DNA of 64,000 bases from Clostridiales bacterium VE202-21 (GTDB taxonomy: Bacteria; Bacillota; Clostridia; Lachnospirales; Lachnospiraceae). Under the pieces are notes generated by a model. The model did not search any database and was not told the DNA's origin. It was given only the letters and a program-made list of their open reading frames with translations. The position numbers and the translations under genes are program-made. Where the stretch lies: contig BAIF02000118.1 of the NCBI GenBank assembly GCA_000509105.1, forward strand, positions 1 through 64,000, in the 5' to 3' direction. Below, one piece after another: positions 28,939 to 38,578 of this stretch (position 1 is its first letter; each line of letters starts with the position of its first letter).

Positions 28939-30260
28939 TACACAAGACCTCCTATCAAATCATATTCTACTGCGCCGGATACGCTGACTTTGGCAAAATC
29001 TCCTGACATCAGCTCTTCTTCCGTATTAACAAAAATAAGTCCGTCCACATTCGGGGCATCCCGGTAAGTCCTGCCCACATAGGCATTTTCATCCGCCACC
29101 TTACCTTCGATCATAACCAGCACTTCCCTGCCGATCATACTTTCCGCATTGTCGAAGGCGATCTCCTGCTGAAGTTCCATCAGATCGGCCTGCCGCTCCG
29201 CTTTAACCTTCTCGTCAATCTGATCCGGCATAAGCGCTGCCGGCGTGTCCTCCTCCGGTGAATATGTGAAGACTCCCAGACGGTCAAACTCCATCTCATC
29301 CACGAATTCCATAAGTTCCTCGTGCTGCTCCGCTGTTTCCCCGGGGAAACCGGTAATCAGGGTCGTCCTAAGACAGATATCAGGAATCTCTCTTCGCAGT
29401 TTTTGGATTATGTCAGTCAATTCCTGTTTGGAGGTTCTTCTGCCCATCCTTTTCAGGATGTCATCATTGGCGTGCTGAATCGGAAGATCCAGGTAATGGC
29501 ATATCTTCTCTTCCTCCTTCATAACCTGAATCAGTTCGTCCGTAATCTCCTCCGGATAGCAGTAAAGTACCCGTATCCAGCGGATCCCCTGTATTCTGCA
29601 CAGCTCTTTTAACAGTAGATGCAGCGACTTTTCTCCGTAAATATCTATACCGTAAAGTGTCGTCTCCTGTGCCACCAGAATCAATTCCTTCACCCCCTGG
29701 TCCGCCAGATACTGTGCTTCTGTTATTAGCTTTTCCATCGGAATGCTTCGAAAATTCCCCCGAATCTTTGGAATAATACAATAAGTACAGTGTTTGTCGC
29801 ACCCTTCTGCAATCTTCAGATAAGCAAAATGACCTCCTGTTGTCACAAGACGCTTTGCCTCCACATCCGGAATCCCGTTAATGTCGGACATCGTAACAGA
29901 ATGCTTCCCTTTCAGAGCTCCGTCCACGGCTTCCAGGATCTTATCATAGGATGTAGTTCCCAGTACCGCGTCTACCTCCGGGATCTCATCAAGTATCTCC
30001 TGGCGGTAGCGTTCTGCCAGACACCCTGTCACCACAAGCGCCTTCAGAGAGCCGTCCTTTTTATATTCGGCCATCTCCAAAATGTTCTGGATGCTCTCCT
30101 CTTTGGCATCATGAATAAAACAGCATGTATTGATCACGATAATATCCGCCTCTGTTTCATCATCCGTCATCTGATATCCCCTGGATGCCAGAAGCCCCAG
30201 CATGACCTCCGTATCCACCAGGTTCTTATCGCACCCCAGAGAAATAAATAGTATCTTCAT
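28938..30260 (-). CDS. rimO: ribosomal protein S12 methylthiotransferase
   Basis: 440 aa. N-terminal MTTase domain with cluster Cys in SLGCDKN, NTCCFI and GCLAERY. Radical-SAM domain with GCDKHCTYCIIP (C-x3-C-x2-C), and a C-terminal TRAM domain that recognises S12. RimO rather than MiaB is indicated by the SLGCDKNLVDTE start and the VDGLIFV end region. Modifies an aspartate of ribosomal protein S12. Heads the rimO-pgsA-cinA operon. Confidence 0.96.
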   Translation of the reverse strand: MKILFISLGCDKNLVDTEVMLGLLASRGYQMTDDETEADIIVINTCCFIHDAKEESIQNILEMAEYKKDGSLKALVVTGCLAERYRQEILDEIPEVDAVLGTTSYDKILEAVDGALKGKHSVTMSDINGIPDVEAKRLVTTGGHFAYLKIAEGCDKHCTYCIIPKIRGNFRSIPMEKLITEAQYLADQGVKELILVAQETTLYGIDIYGEKSLHLLLKELCRIQGIRWIRVLYCYPEEITDELIQVMKEEEKICHYLDLPIQHANDDILKRMGRRTSKQELTDIIQKLRREIPDICLRTTLITGFPGETAEQHEELMEFVDEMEFDRLGVFTYSPEEDTPAALMPDQIDEKVKAERQADLMELQQEIAFDNAESMIGREVLVMIEGKVADENAYVGRTYRDAPNVDGLIFVNTEEELMSGDFAKVSVSGAVEYDLIGGLV

Positions 30261-30316
30261 AAACCCTCCCGTATTCTGCTTTGCCGGCGCCTTTCTATGT
30301 CCGGCAGATATTCATA

Positions 30317-30347
30317 AAAGGCAGATACCCCTAGTGCATCTGCCCTT
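30317..30347 (-). terminator. terminator after rpoZ
   Basis: Hairpin AAAGGCAGAT / ATCTGCCCTTT with T-rich flank on the minus strand (CCTTTTATG), between rpoZ and rimO. It probably ends the yicC-gmk-rpoZ transcript. A similar T-run on the plus side makes it symmetric. Confidence 0.75.
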
Positions 30348-30355
30348 TTTATTAC

Positions 30356-30601
30356 TTATTCTTCTTCTGCATTTTCAGCGATAATCTTCAGCTTTCCTTC
30401 ATTCAATTCTTCGATTGCCGTTGAGAGCGGCTTCTCTTCGCTTCTTGCATTCACAAGAGGCAGTTCTCCGTCAATCAGCTGTCTTGCCCTCTTCGATGTT
30501 GCAAGTACGATGGAATAACGGCTGTTTACAATCTTTGTCTCGCCTTCCTCAACGTCTTTGTTTACGACCTTCATTAAATCTGTGTAAGATGGATGCAGCA
30601 T
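30356..30601 (-). CDS. rpoZ: DNA-directed RNA polymerase subunit omega
   Basis: 81-aa omega subunit, which assists assembly of RNA polymerase. Conserved core VNSRYSIVLATSKRARQLIDG. Three bases after gmk, as in most Firmicutes. The acidic tail (AENAEEE) is usual. Confidence 0.94.
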   Translation of the reverse strand: MLHPSYTDLMKVVNKDVEEGETKIVNSRYSIVLATSKRARQLIDGELPLVNARSEEKPLSTAIEELNEGKLKIIAENAEEE

Positions 30602-30604
30602 ATC

Positions 30605-31243
30605 TTATGATTCTCCTTTCAAACTCTTATTCAAATCTTCTTTTATTTTTTTCATAAATTCCGTATTGCGAAAACTTCTCCGATGCTCCGCCTGAATGAT
30701 CGCATGCATCTCTTCCACACAGGCTTCCAGTTCATCATTGACAATCAGATAATCATATCTGTCCATGCCCTCCGCTTCCTCTACTGCCCGCTTCATTCTG
30801 GATTCAATGACCTCCATTGTCTCCGTTCCCCGTCCCACAAGCCGGTTCTTCAGCTCGGCTGCCGTCGGAGGTGTCACAAACAAAAGCAGGGTCTCGGGAA
30901 ATGCCTTCTTTACTTTCAGGGCGCCCTGGATCTCGATCTCCAGAATCACATCCCTTCCTGTATTGAGTTGCTTTTCAACATAGGCACGCGGTGTTCCATA
31001 ATAATTTTCCACATACCTAGCATACTCTATAAGCTCTCCTTTCGCAATCATTTTTTCAAATTCTTCTTTTGTTTTGAAAAAATATTCTCTTCCGTCTGTT
31101 TCCCCCGTCCTCGGCTGGCGTGTAGTTGCCGAGATCGAAAGTGCATAGTATTCTTCATAACGCGCCAGCAGCGCTTTCATCAAAGTTCCCTTGCCGGCTC
31201 CTGAAAACCCGGATACTACTATCAGAATTCCTTTTCTGTTCAT
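30605..31243 (-). CDS. gmk: guanylate kinase
   Basis: 212 aa; phosphorylates GMP to GDP. P-loop SGFSGAGKGTLMKALL, GMP-binding ATTRQPRTGETDGREYFF and a lid region. ATG 31243 is preferred: AAAGG ends 9 nt before it, while the ATG at 31252 abuts that site. The ribosome site overlaps the yicC stop codon, so translation is likely coupled. Confidence 0.95.
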   Translation of the reverse strand: MNRKGILIVVSGFSGAGKGTLMKALLARYEEYYALSISATTRQPRTGETDGREYFFKTKEEFEKMIAKGELIEYARYVENYYGTPRAYVEKQLNTGRDVILEIEIQGALKVKKAFPETLLLFVTPPTAAELKNRLVGRGTETMEVIESRMKRAVEEAEGMDRYDYLIVNDELEACVEEMHAIIQAEHRRSFRNTEFMKKIKEDLNKSLKGES

Positions 31244-31255
31244 AACTGACATCCT

Positions 31256-32134
31256 TTACTCAATATTCTGTATCTGCTCGCGGACCTTTTCAATCTCCGT
31301 CTTCAGACCGATCGCACAATTGGAAACTTCCAGATCATTGGCCTTGGACAAAATTGTATTCGCCTCACGGTTCATCTCCTGGGCTATGAAGTCCAGCTTT
31401 CTGCCGATTCCTTCCTTTTCCCCAAGGGTATCCCTCATGTGTCCGATATGGCTTTTCAGGCGTACTACTTCTTCATCCGTACAGATCTTGTCGGCAAAAA
31501 GAATCACTTCCGCAGCGATACGGCTTTCTTCAATCTGCGTATCCGCCAGAAGTTCGTGAACCTTTGTCTCCAGCTTGGATCGGTATTCTGCAATAATCTC
31601 CGGAGAACGCTCTTCAATATAAGCCACCAGCTTCTCCATGCCGTCCAGCTTTTCCAGTATATCGTTTCTAAGGTTCTCCCCCTCATTCGTCCGGGTCTCT
31701 ACAAACTGTAAAAATGCCCCTTTCAGCGCTTCTTCCAGCCCGTTCCAGAGTTCTTCCTCGTCCTCACACTGCTCTTCCATCGTGATCACTTCCGGATAGC
31801 GCGACAATGTGGACACACGAACATCATTCTCCAGGCCGAACTCCTCCTCCATCTGTTTCAGATATTTCAGATACTCTGCCGCCAGGGAGGCATTATATTT
31901 GAGGGAAACCTGATTCTCGGACGTATCTTCATAGGTAATGAATATATCAATCTTGCCCCTGTTTGCATACTTCTTTAACAGAGACCGTATAGATGTTTCA
32001 AAAAAATTAAGTTTTTTCGGCATTCTGATGTTCACATCCAGATAACGGTGGTTCACGCCTTTAAGCTCTACCGTAAACTTTCTGGACTCTTTTTGTACTT
32101 CAGACCTGCCAAAACCAGTCATGCTCTTTATCAT
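31256..32134 (-). CDS. YicC/YloC family endoribonuclease
   Basis: 292 aa. Starts MIKSMTGFGRSEV, the family hallmark, and ends with the conserved DFIAQEMNREANTILSKAND and ETEIEKVREQIQNIE-like C-terminal region. Members are metal-dependent endoribonucleases taking part in RNA turnover. A longer frame from 32179 lacks conservation. Usual clostridial order yicC-(remA)-gmk-rpoZ; remA is absent here. Confidence 0.93.
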   Translation of the reverse strand: MIKSMTGFGRSEVQKESRKFTVELKGVNHRYLDVNIRMPKKLNFFETSIRSLLKKYANRGKIDIFITYEDTSENQVSLKYNASLAAEYLKYLKQMEEEFGLENDVRVSTLSRYPEVITMEEQCEDEEELWNGLEEALKGAFLQFVETRTNEGENLRNDILEKLDGMEKLVAYIEERSPEIIAEYRSKLETKVHELLADTQIEESRIAAEVILFADKICTDEEVVRLKSHIGHMRDTLGEKEGIGRKLDFIAQEMNREANTILSKANDLEVSNCAIGLKTEIEKVREQIQNIE

Positions 32135-32337
32135 GATTATTCTTCCTTCTTGTACAGTAATAGTTTGTTTCATACACATTATGAAACATTATACCTCTCT
32201 TGGGGCTCTGCGGTCAACCTCTGTACACAATAAATTCGGGATATGGTTAACGAGCTTTAGACTCGTTGACGGATGGGGACGCGAATGACGAGGTGAGTCC
32301 GGGAGCTGTTGCATCCAAACGGTAGTTAAGAGCTCAT

Positions 32338-32507
32338 TTCCCGGTGGGCCTCCGTACGGTAGCGGCGGATGGGACAGAACTGGTGCTTCTGTTATATCAG
32401 CGTAAGTTTTTGAACGCTTTTTACCCGTGAGTATATAGGTCTGTAAGAACAAGTTGTGTACGGATCATTGAGAGAATGCATGATACGCATAGCCCATTCC
32501 ATCCGCC
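32338..32507 (+). repeat. module-2 repeat F, upstream of rqcH
   Basis: Holds the phrase CCGTACGGTAGCGGCGGAT, nearly identical to the module at 49057-49185 and similar to that at 57051-57166. A closing stem GGCGGATGG (32364-32372) pairs with 32499-32507. It lies in a 503-bp gene-free stretch (32135-32637) that also has a small hairpin (AACGAG/CTCGTT, about 32249-32268) and a GGATGGGGACGC phrase near 32271. No coding region seen there. Confidence 0.65.
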
Positions 32508-32637
32508 TCCCCCTTCATCCGCACCGAGACTAAAGCTCGCCGCTAATTCCTGATGGGGGTTTCAAGAACTTCTTGTTTATGGTACAATATTAAAATATTG
32601 TTTTAAGAAGACATACATCTGAAGAAAGGAATACACC

Positions 32638-34371
32638 ATGGCATTTGATGGAATTACCGTGGCCTCTCTGGTCCACGAATTGAAAGAACAGCTGCTCAAT
32701 GGAAGGATAGCCAAAATTGCCCAGCCCGAGACGGACGAATTGCTTCTCTCCATTAAGACACCGTCAGGACAGAAAAGGCTGTGTATATCTGCTAGCGCGT
32801 CCCTTCCCCTCATATATCTGACGGAGTCCACCAAACCCAGTCCTATGACCGCTCCGAATTTCTGTATGCTCCTGAGAAAGCATATCAGTAATGGACGGAT
32901 CGTTGATATTTACCAGCCAAAGCTGGAGCGTATTATTCACTTTACGATTGAACATCTGGATGAACTGGGTGATCTCTGCAGGAAAGATCTCGTCGTAGAG
33001 ATTATGGGAAAACACAGTAATATTATCTTCTGTAACAATGAGGGCATGATCATCGACAGTATCAAACATGTCTCTGCACAGATGAGTTCGGTGCGTGAAG
33101 TGCTTCCGGGAAGGGAATATTTTGTTCCGGATACCATGGACAAGTCGGATCCTTTGTCCACAGTTGAATCTGCTTTTATCGAAAAGATTACGGCGAAGCC
33201 CCTGCCCCTGGCAAAGGCTATTTATACTGCCTTTACAGGGGTAAGCCCGGCGGCCGCCACAGAGATCTGCTATTTATCCGGTATAGACTCTTCTGCCGCT
33301 TTGGAAGGCCAAAGCGGAGAGGCCCTGCGGCAATTATTTGAGCAGTTTTCTATTTACTTTTCTTATGTAAAGGACGGCCGCTTTACTCCCGCTATCTATT
33401 ACGACGGCCTGGAACCGAAAGAGTTCTCTGCTCTGCCTATGGCTCATTTAGGGGGATATACCCGGAAAGATTTTACTTCTATGTCCCAGGTGCTGGAGAC
33501 CTATTATTCCTCTAAAAATATACTGACCCGCATCCGGCAGAAATCGGCCGATCTGCGGCATATTGTGCAGACGGCCCTGGATCGCAGCCGTAAAAAGTAC
33601 GATCTGCAGCTCCGGCAGCTAGACGATACAAAGAACCGCGAAAAGTACAGAGTTTACGGGGAACTGATCAATACTTATGGATACAATCTGCAGGAAGGAA
33701 CCCGGCAGCTTGAGGCGCTGAACTACTATACCAATGAGATGGTCACCATCCCTCTGGATGCTGCAAAAACACCTCAGGAGAATGCGCAGCGCTATTTTGA
33801 TAAATATAATAAGCAGAAAAGGACTTTTGAGGCGCTCTCCAGGTTCGTCCAGGAGACGCAGGACGATATCACTTATTTGGATTCTGTAAGCACAGCCCTG
33901 GATATTGCCCGGACAGAGGAAGATCTTGCGGAGATCAAGGAAGAGCTGATCGGTTCCGGTTATATGCGCAGGAAGTTTACGAAAAAGAAGGTTAAGATTA
34001 AAAATGCGCCGCTGCATTATCTTTCCAGCGACGGATTCCATATGTATGTGGGGAAAAATAATTTTCAGAATGATGAACTTACTTTCAGTTTTGCTGTGGG
34101 CAATGACTGGTGGTTCCACGTCAAAGATGCCCCCGGCTCCCATGTCATTGTAAAGACAAACGGCGGGGAACTTCCCGACAGAACCTTTGAGGAGGCAGGA
34201 CGGCTCGCTGCTTATTACTCGAAAGCACGGGGTGGAGAAAAGGTAGAAATAGACTATGTTGAAAAAAAGCATGTGAAGAAGCCCAAGGGTGCCAAACCCG
34301 GATTTGTAGTATATTATACCAACTACTCACTGATCATTGACAGCGATATCTCACAAATTCAGGAACTTTAG
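32638..34371 (+). CDS. rqcH: Rqc2 homologue RqcH (NFACT family)
   Basis: 577 aa, normal length. N-terminal NFACT-N domain (MAFDGITVASLVHELKEQL, GRIAKIAQPETDELLLSI), a helix-hairpin region, a long central coiled coil (~290-430) and the C-terminal NFACT-R domain (HYLSSDGFHMYVGKNNFQND, ending GFVVYYTNYSLIID). RqcH binds stalled large ribosomal subunits and adds alanine tails to the nascent chain for degradation. Older annotations call it fibronectin-binding protein A. Monocistronic, with AAAGGAA before the ATG. Confidence 0.95.
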   Translation: MAFDGITVASLVHELKEQLLNGRIAKIAQPETDELLLSIKTPSGQKRLCISASASLPLIYLTESTKPSPMTAPNFCMLLRKHISNGRIVDIYQPKLERIIHFTIEHLDELGDLCRKDLVVEIMGKHSNIIFCNNEGMIIDSIKHVSAQMSSVREVLPGREYFVPDTMDKSDPLSTVESAFIEKITAKPLPLAKAIYTAFTGVSPAAATEICYLSGIDSSAALEGQSGEALRQLFEQFSIYFSYVKDGRFTPAIYYDGLEPKEFSALPMAHLGGYTRKDFTSMSQVLETYYSSKNILTRIRQKSADLRHIVQTALDRSRKKYDLQLRQLDDTKNREKYRVYGELINTYGYNLQEGTRQLEALNYYTNEMVTIPLDAAKTPQENAQRYFDKYNKQKRTFEALSRFVQETQDDITYLDSVSTALDIARTEEDLAEIKEELIGSGYMRRKFTKKKVKIKNAPLHYLSSDGFHMYVGKNNFQNDELTFSFAVGNDWWFHVKDAPGSHVIVKTNGGELPDRTFEEAGRLAAYYSKARGGEKVEIDYVEKKHVKKPKGAKPGFVVYYTNYSLIIDSDISQIQEL

Positions 34372-34557
34372 GCAGTGTTTTCCGGCGTAGCAGGCATATG
34401 TACTTTGGTCAGATAACGGGGCATGTATGAAAGATGTTTTATTAAAAAAGCAAGTGCCACCCGCGGCCTAATCGCAGTATTGGTCTCGCGTATCCCAGTA
34501 TGCGCCACCCAGGAGAACACGATATCTAATTATCACACGATCCTTTAAGACAAAAAT

Positions 34558-34615
34558 GCCCTGGCTGGATGGGAGACTGACACGATTCACTGTCAGTCTC
34601 CCATCCAGCCAGGGC
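34558..34615. terminator. very strong bidirectional terminator hairpin
   Basis: Perfect 25-bp stem (34558-34582 with 34591-34615, 8-nt loop), between convergent rqcH and the lipoprotein gene. Plus side TTATTCTT; minus side ATTTTTG. The rest of the 333-bp gap shows nothing recognisable. Confidence 0.85.
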
Positions 34616-34704
34616 TTATTCTTATTTCATATTCTTATTTTGCATTCTTATTTTATATTCTTAATCATCAAAAACCTTCTATACCTGACACTCATACATG
34701 CGGT

Positions 34705-35526
34705 CTATCCTGCCTGACCGCATGCCTGTTGTACTTCCTGGGGCACTTCGATCTTTTCCACTTGATTGAATCCTATATACGAAAGCTTGATTGTAAAATC
34801 ATTTACATTTGTGCTTTTATTATATTTATCATACAGGTCATTCATGACGTCCGTCATGTCTACAATGATCCGTGCAGGGAGCATTTCTTCTTTATATATA
34901 TCAATCGTAATTGGAACCGAAAGTCCTGAGATTGCATCTTCTTCCGGAAGTTCTACTAAACCAAAGGCTCTCATCATGTCCAGTCCCATAAACTTTAAGA
35001 GTTCTTCACCGCTTATGTCTCCATACATCTCATAACATTCTTTATCTTCCACCTGAATCGTTTCCTTGGCTATATGAAAGGATTCAATGGAATCCCCGGC
35101 CTCCTGGAACAGATTTCCGTTAAATGTACTCTTTTGGGAACCGGCCGCAGCTTCCCTGCTCCACTGCCCATACATACTGCTGTATGTGACAAATTCATCC
35201 CCTTCCGTCACCTGATAGATCTCCATATCGCTTGCTACCTGCGTACCGCTGAAATTCACTTCCGCCGACCCTTTTGCATGACCGGCTTTCGGTTTTGTTG
35301 TATTCTCCATCTCCATATCCATTGAGATTTTTGTTAAATCAAGCACATCTTCCAGCTCAATGTCCATTTCCAATGAATTGGAGACTGATTTTACTTCCGC
35401 AAGGTTTTCTGTGACTGCTGACATCATCTTTTTCGGCGTCAGTTTCCCGCTGCATCCGGTCACCGTACCAATACAAACTGCCAGCATTATCAGTGCGGAT
35501 ACCGTGTTTTTTATCCTTTTATTCAT
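34705..35526 (-). CDS. DUF6612-like lipoprotein
   Basis: 273 aa. Signal peptide of lipoprotein type (LIMLAVCIGTVTGC, lipid Cys near residue 25). The body is beta-rich, with LAEVKSVSNSLEMDIELE and GLSVPITIDIYKEEMLPARI phrases resembling the DUF6612/LolA-like fold seen in many clostridial lipoproteins. Probably on the outer face of the membrane, ligand unknown. Follows the DUF815 ATPase gene by 12 bp, so co-transcription is likely. Confidence 0.75.
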   Translation of the reverse strand: MNKRIKNTVSALIMLAVCIGTVTGCSGKLTPKKMMSAVTENLAEVKSVSNSLEMDIELEDVLDLTKISMDMEMENTTKPKAGHAKGSAEVNFSGTQVASDMEIYQVTEGDEFVTYSSMYGQWSREAAAGSQKSTFNGNLFQEAGDSIESFHIAKETIQVEDKECYEMYGDISGEELLKFMGLDMMRAFGLVELPEEDAISGLSVPITIDIYKEEMLPARIIVDMTDVMNDLYDKYNKSTNVNDFTIKLSYIGFNQVEKIEVPQEVQQACGQAG

Positions 35527-35538
35527 GAATTACCTTTC

Positions 35539-36831
35539 TTATTCCTGCCCAAGCAGATAATCGATAAACTGCTGCGCTGTCCTTCCTGACAGGCCGCCGT
35601 GGGTAAGTTCCCATTGGTTTGCCTGAAGAAGCAGTTCATCTTCCGGCATGGCAATCTGATTTTGCTTTGCCAGCTCTTTTACAATCTGCTGATATTCTTT
35701 TTTATCGGGAGACCCAAAATAAATAGTCACGCCGAATCGTGCGACGAGAGACAGCTTTTCCTGCACCGTATCATTGGTATGCAGTTCCTCATCTCTGTCC
35801 GCCTTGTCCTTAAATGTTTCACGCACCAGATGGCGCCGGTTTGAAGTGGCGTAAATCAGCACATTATTAGGCTTTTTCTCCAAACCGCCCTCTATGACTG
35901 CTTTCAGATATTTATACTCAATCTCAAATTCCTCAAAAGACAAATCGTCCATGTATATGATAAATTTATAATTTCTGTTTTTAATCTGCGCGATCACGTC
36001 GTTTAAATCCTGGAACTGGTGTTTGTAAACTTCAATCATACGCAGGCCCTGTCCATAGTACTGATTCAGTATGGCTTTGATGGAGGAAGACTTGCCGGTT
36101 CCGGCATCCCCGTACAGCAGGCAGTTATTGGCTCTCCGCCCTTCTACAAAGGCTTTCGTATTATCAATCAATTTTTTCTTTGCAATCTCATATCCCACAA
36201 GGTCGTCCAAATGGACATGAGCGATATTTGTGATCGGTACAATCTGTACTCCAGTCTCCTCCGGGTGCTCCACCCGGAAAGCTTTATGAAGTCCCAGCTT
36301 CCCAACACCGAATTCTTTATAAAACTGCGTCAGGATCTCCTGAAAAGCTTCCACATTCCCCGCATCCCCCAGGGCATGGCCCAATCCGCAGATCCTGTCG
36401 CGGATCCGCTTGTTAAAAACCTTGCTGTGCGCATTGACATTCTGATAATTTTCCAGGATTGAGAAGCATTTGACATCCAAGTCTGCTTCCATTTTATCGA
36501 AATCGTAATCAAACAGCTCTTTAAATACTCCGAAATCATGTCTGGCGATTTCGTTGATGCTTCCACTCACCGGCCCGACGATTTCACAAGACGTACTGTA
36601 CGCATTCTCATCGCTGGCCAGAAGAAATGCCAGGTATGTATGCCACAGATTGCCCTCGAACCCATGGCTCGCAGAAAGCTCCAGCAAGGCATTCATGCAC
36701 TCGAAAAACAGGCTCCTCAGATCTTCTCTGTTATAATAATCATTATGAAAATTCTCCATAAGAAAGGTCATATCCTGCAGGATATCTCCATATTCCATAT
36801 TCTTATACAGTATTAATTCATTTGTCCGCAT
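35539..36831 (-). CDS. DUF815 family AAA-type ATPase
   Basis: 430 aa. N-terminal helical ~190 residues, then an ATPase domain with Walker A GDAGTGKSSSIKAIL, Walker B KFIIYMDDLSF and sensor-like IYATSNRRHLV. This matches the DUF815 family, whose cellular role is not established. Cytosolic. Start ATG 36831 follows the pheA stop closely (20 bp), suggesting a run-through transcript. Confidence 0.9.
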   Translation of the reverse strand: MRTNELILYKNMEYGDILQDMTFLMENFHNDYYNREDLRSLFFECMNALLELSASHGFEGNLWHTYLAFLLASDENAYSTSCEIVGPVSGSINEIARHDFGVFKELFDYDFDKMEADLDVKCFSILENYQNVNAHSKVFNKRIRDRICGLGHALGDAGNVEAFQEILTQFYKEFGVGKLGLHKAFRVEHPEETGVQIVPITNIAHVHLDDLVGYEIAKKKLIDNTKAFVEGRRANNCLLYGDAGTGKSSSIKAILNQYYGQGLRMIEVYKHQFQDLNDVIAQIKNRNYKFIIYMDDLSFEEFEIEYKYLKAVIEGGLEKKPNNVLIYATSNRRHLVRETFKDKADRDEELHTNDTVQEKLSLVARFGVTIYFGSPDKKEYQQIVKELAKQNQIAMPEDELLLQANQWELTHGGLSGRTAQQFIDYLLGQE

Positions 36832-36851
36832 TGTATCTTCCTCTTTATATT

Positions 36852-37982
36852 CTAATAATTACCCAGAATCTTCAGATTTCTGGCCTCTTCTCTTAAACCC
36901 CTGATTGCATTTTTGACCGCAGGCTGAGCCATATTGCCCTCGAAGTCCACGAAGAAACGGTACTCCCAGTTTTTGCCCTCCACCGGACGGGATTCGATCC
37001 TGGTCATATTCAGGTCATTATATATAAAATGGGACAGTATACGGTACAATGATCCGCTTTTGTGAGGCACTTCAAAACAAATGCTGATCTTGGAAGCGTC
37101 CTGCAGGAAAATCTTTTGATTGGTCACCACAATAAATCTGGTAGAGTTGTTCGGTTCATCGTTGATGTTGTCCTGTAAGACAGACAGCCCGTGCACTTTT
37201 GCGGCATAAGCGCTGCACACAGCGGCCTGTGTCCTGTCCTGATCCTCTAATATCTTCTTAGCGGCAATCGCTGTATTCACAACGCTGATTTGCTGCCAAT
37301 TACTATGCTCGTCCAGGAAACGTGAGGTCTGCATCAACGCCTCCGCCTTGGAATAAACCCGCTGCAGCTGGTTTAAACTAGTCCCGGGCAGTCCCGACAA
37401 CGTATGTGTAATGGGGATGATTGTCTCCCCTACGATGAAGTTTTCAAATTCTACTAAAAGATCGTACATCTCATTAACGGCCCCTGCAGAAGAATTTTCG
37501 ATTGGAAGCACGGCATAATCTGCCGATCCTTCCTCGATGGCCTCCATGGCCTCACGGAACGTCCTGACATGAAATCCGTTGCAGTTTTCTCCAAAGTAAT
37601 GCTGCATTGCAGCCTGACTGTAAGCGCCCTCTACTCCCTGAAATACCACTCTTGCATTCTGCCCTTCCAGTGATTCTACCTCGATAAACGGCAGCCTGCC
37701 CAGGGCCCCGGCCTCCACCAGCAGCTGGTACTGCAGTTTCCGGCTCATGGACATGAGCTGTTCAAACAGTTCCTGGATCCCCTTTTTATTGAAATCACCC
37801 GTCACCTTGCCAGAGACATCTGCCAGCTTCTCCTTCTCACGCTGCTTATCAAAGACCTTTCTCCCAGTATTTACCTTCAGTTCGCCGACTTCCTTACATA
37901 CCTGCATTCTGTTTTCATATAGCTTTACAAGCTGGTCGTCAATCTCATCCAACTGCAGCCTCAGTTCTTCCAATGTTGCCAT
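36852..37982 (-). CDS. pheA: bifunctional chorismate mutase / prephenate dehydratase
   Basis: 376 aa. Residues ~1-90 form an AroQ-type chorismate mutase (LRLQLDEIDDQLVKLYENRM). Residues ~110-285 are prephenate dehydratase (VVFQGVEGAYSQAAMQHYFG; TRFIVV). A C-terminal ACT domain has the ESRP motif (MTRIESRPVEGKNWEYRFF) that binds phenylalanine. It makes phenylpyruvate from chorismate. ATG 37982 is chosen because AAAGGAG precedes it; an upstream in-frame start at 38030 is unlikely. Feedback inhibition by Phe is expected from the ACT domain. Confidence 0.95.
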   Translation of the reverse strand: MATLEELRLQLDEIDDQLVKLYENRMQVCKEVGELKVNTGRKVFDKQREKEKLADVSGKVTGDFNKKGIQELFEQLMSMSRKLQYQLLVEAGALGRLPFIEVESLEGQNARVVFQGVEGAYSQAAMQHYFGENCNGFHVRTFREAMEAIEEGSADYAVLPIENSSAGAVNEMYDLLVEFENFIVGETIIPITHTLSGLPGTSLNQLQRVYSKAEALMQTSRFLDEHSNWQQISVVNTAIAAKKILEDQDRTQAAVCSAYAAKVHGLSVLQDNINDEPNNSTRFIVVTNQKIFLQDASKISICFEVPHKSGSLYRILSHFIYNDLNMTRIESRPVEGKNWEYRFFVDFEGNMAQPAVKNAIRGLREEARNLKILGNY

Positions 37983-38066
37983 TTTTACTTCTCCTTTGCA
38001 CAAACTAAGAAACATTATAATACATTTCACGTATAAAATCTACGTTTCTTAAACATACTTTTCATT

Positions 38067-38443
38067 ATGAAGAATAAATTTATTATCTGCGGCACCCTGG
38101 GCTGGTGCATGGAAATCATTTTTACGGCCCTCCACTCCTTTAAAAAGAGAGAATTTACGCTCATCGGACGAACCTCCATCTGGATGTTCCCCATTTACGG
38201 CGCGGCATGCTTCTCACTCCTGTCTGCCGGCTGTTAAAGGGGAAAAATCCCCTTCTGAGAGGCGGAGTCTACACCTGCTGTATTTTCTTCGGTGAGTTTC
38301 TCTCAGGCAGCTTTCTGAAAAGGCACCATGCGTGTCCCTGGGATTACAGCAAAGCAAAATACAATTTAAGGGGCATCATCCGGTTTGATTATGCTCCCCT
38401 GTGGTTCGGCGCCGGCCTCCTGTTCGAGAAAATCCTGCGTTGA
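38067..38443 (+). CDS. PF06541-type putative membrane protein, short (frameshifted)
   Basis: About 125 aa when restored. Starts MKNKFIICGTLGWCMEIIFTAL and continues LIGRTSIWMFPIYGAA, then a later frame gives LLTPVCRLLKGKN and CPWDYSKAKYNLRGIIRFDYAPLWF. These are hallmarks of the putative type IV ABC transporter family (CmpB, PF06541). The break is at GG 38204-38205; one extra base rejoins the frames. Two to three membrane helices. Divergent from pheA. Function of the family is not known. Confidence 0.7.
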
Positions 38444-38514
38444 ACCGCCAGAGCTCTCTGTTACTGTTTACCTCCTGCTGGGACGAACAGGAGCACTCCC
38501 TTTCAAAATTCCTG

Positions 38515-38543
38515 TTGAAAATCAGCCTGTTTTAGTATATGAT
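38515..38543 (+). promoter_or_regulatory. promoter of nitroreductase gene
   Basis: TTGAAA (38515-38520), 17-bp spacer, TATGAT (38538-38543); the start codon is 36 bp further on. A hairpin CTCCTG/CAGGAG near 38472-38492 just upstream may end the previous gene. Confidence 0.65.
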
Positions 38544-38578
38544 TAGTTGAAGAGAATTTTGAATAGGGAGGTTTACAA

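Noticed and set aside
32190..32637. tRNA or T-box/riboswitch leader for rqcH
   Set aside because: No cloverleaf, T-box core or aptamer consensus was found; only the module-2 repeat and small hairpins.
33619..34272. 217-aa open frame antisense to rqcH
   Set aside because: Lies entirely inside a well-conserved gene on the other strand and has no supporting motif.
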